DNA from: CAZTGB01 sp964612965
GTDB lineage: Bacteria; Patescibacteriota; Microgenomatia; UBA8517
Direction of reading: 5' to 3'
DNA length: 20,580 bases
Assembly: GCA_964612965.1 (NCBI GenBank)
Contig: CAZTGB010000012.1
Span: 1 to 20,580, forward strand
The translations under genes and the position numbers were made by a program. Positions 20,492 through 20,580 of the stretch are shown in pieces. Below the pieces are notes generated by a model. It was not told the DNA's origin. It ran no database searches and worked only from the letters and a program-made list of their open reading frames with translations. Position 1 is the stretch's first letter. Each line of letters opens with the position of its first letter.

Positions 20492-20519
20492 ATAATACTC
20501 TCTAGTTTTGTAATGTCAA
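20492..20519 (-). promoter_or_regulatory. Promoter of the aminotransferase gene
   Basis: On the - strand TTGACA (20519-20514), a 16-nt spacer and TATTAT (20497-20492) end 8 nt before the ATG at 20483. This supports that start and again predicts a nearly leaderless mRNA. Confidence 0.6.
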
Positions 20520-20579
20520 ATTTAAGCTGTTTAGGACGCGATACATTTCGGACTCTATGATATTTAAAAATGAGTCACG
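20502..20579 (-). CDS. Possible C-terminal end of an upstream gene (partial)
   Basis: A frame open from the window edge encodes 25 residues (RDSFLNIIESEMYRVLN then SLNLTLQN) before a TAG stop inside the aminotransferase promoter. The composition looks protein-like, but it is too short to identify. Confidence 0.3.
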   Translation of the reverse strand, partial: RDSFLNIIESEMYRVLNSLNLTLQN

Positions 20580-20580
20580 A

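Noticed and set aside
1..20580. Recoded stop codon (TGA as glycine), CRISPR array or insertion sequence
   Set aside because: TGA ends several genes at sensible positions (for example 5572 and 13029). No regularly spaced repeats and no transposase with inverted ends were seen.

Overview
The window looks like chromosomal DNA of a Candidate Phyla Radiation bacterium, most likely of the Microgenomates group. This is inferred from the AT-rich composition, very short intergenic spacers, near absence of Shine-Dalgarno sequences, many small secreted or membrane proteins, tRNA genes mostly lacking encoded CCA, and tRNA-associated LAGLIDADG endonucleases. TGA is used as an ordinary stop codon, so the glycine-recoded CPR lineages (Absconditabacteria, Gracilibacteria) are unlikely. 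No rRNA or ribosomal protein gene is present to fix the lineage.

Layout. (1) 1-3390: a large serine recombinase on the + strand reads antisense into a tRNA-Gly. Behind it, on the - strand, lies a five-tRNA array (Leu-CAG, Leu-AAG, Val-UAC, Phe-GAA, Gly-GCC). Two LAGLIDADG homing endonuclease genes sit between tRNAs, and each has its last codons and stop inside the 5' part of the next tRNA. (2) 3428-7203: a secreted glycosidase, tRNA-Lys, two related lysozyme-like cell-wall hydrolases separated by a methyltransferase, a strong promoter with a structured RNA and terminator just ahead of the second hydrolase, and tRNA-Leu(UAG). (3) 7237-8712: a tight operon of three small envelope proteins and a DUF192 protein. 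(4) 8705-11564, - strand: DNA polymerase IV, a DUF3800 protein, a 78-residue protein and a C39-like peptidase whose catalytic region lies upstream of its first ATG. A compact structured RNA candidate lies between DUF3800 and polymerase IV. (5) 11589-15684: a membrane-anchored alpha/beta hydrolase, a nuclease-like protein, a small holin-like membrane protein, an RRM RNA-binding protein (- strand), a 57-residue protein, a short trigger factor without the prolyl isomerase domain, and a protein of unknown function. (6) 15685-20483: a possible leader-peptide attenuator, then an operon of a circularly permuted ATP-grasp-like ligase, an alanine-dehydrogenase-family oxidoreductase and a C45/AAT-type Ntn acyltransferase, facing a class IV (branched-chain type) aminotransferase.

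Most notable: the two endonucleases whose genes end inside tRNAs, so that RNase P processing of the tRNA should remove their stop codons; the amino-acid-linked gene set at 15.7-20.5 kb behind a predicted attenuator; and promoters placed so that many mRNAs would be leaderless (the -10 box ends about 5-9 nt before the start codon). No CRISPR array, prophage structural gene or insertion sequence is visible. No gene-free stretch exceeds 300 bases.
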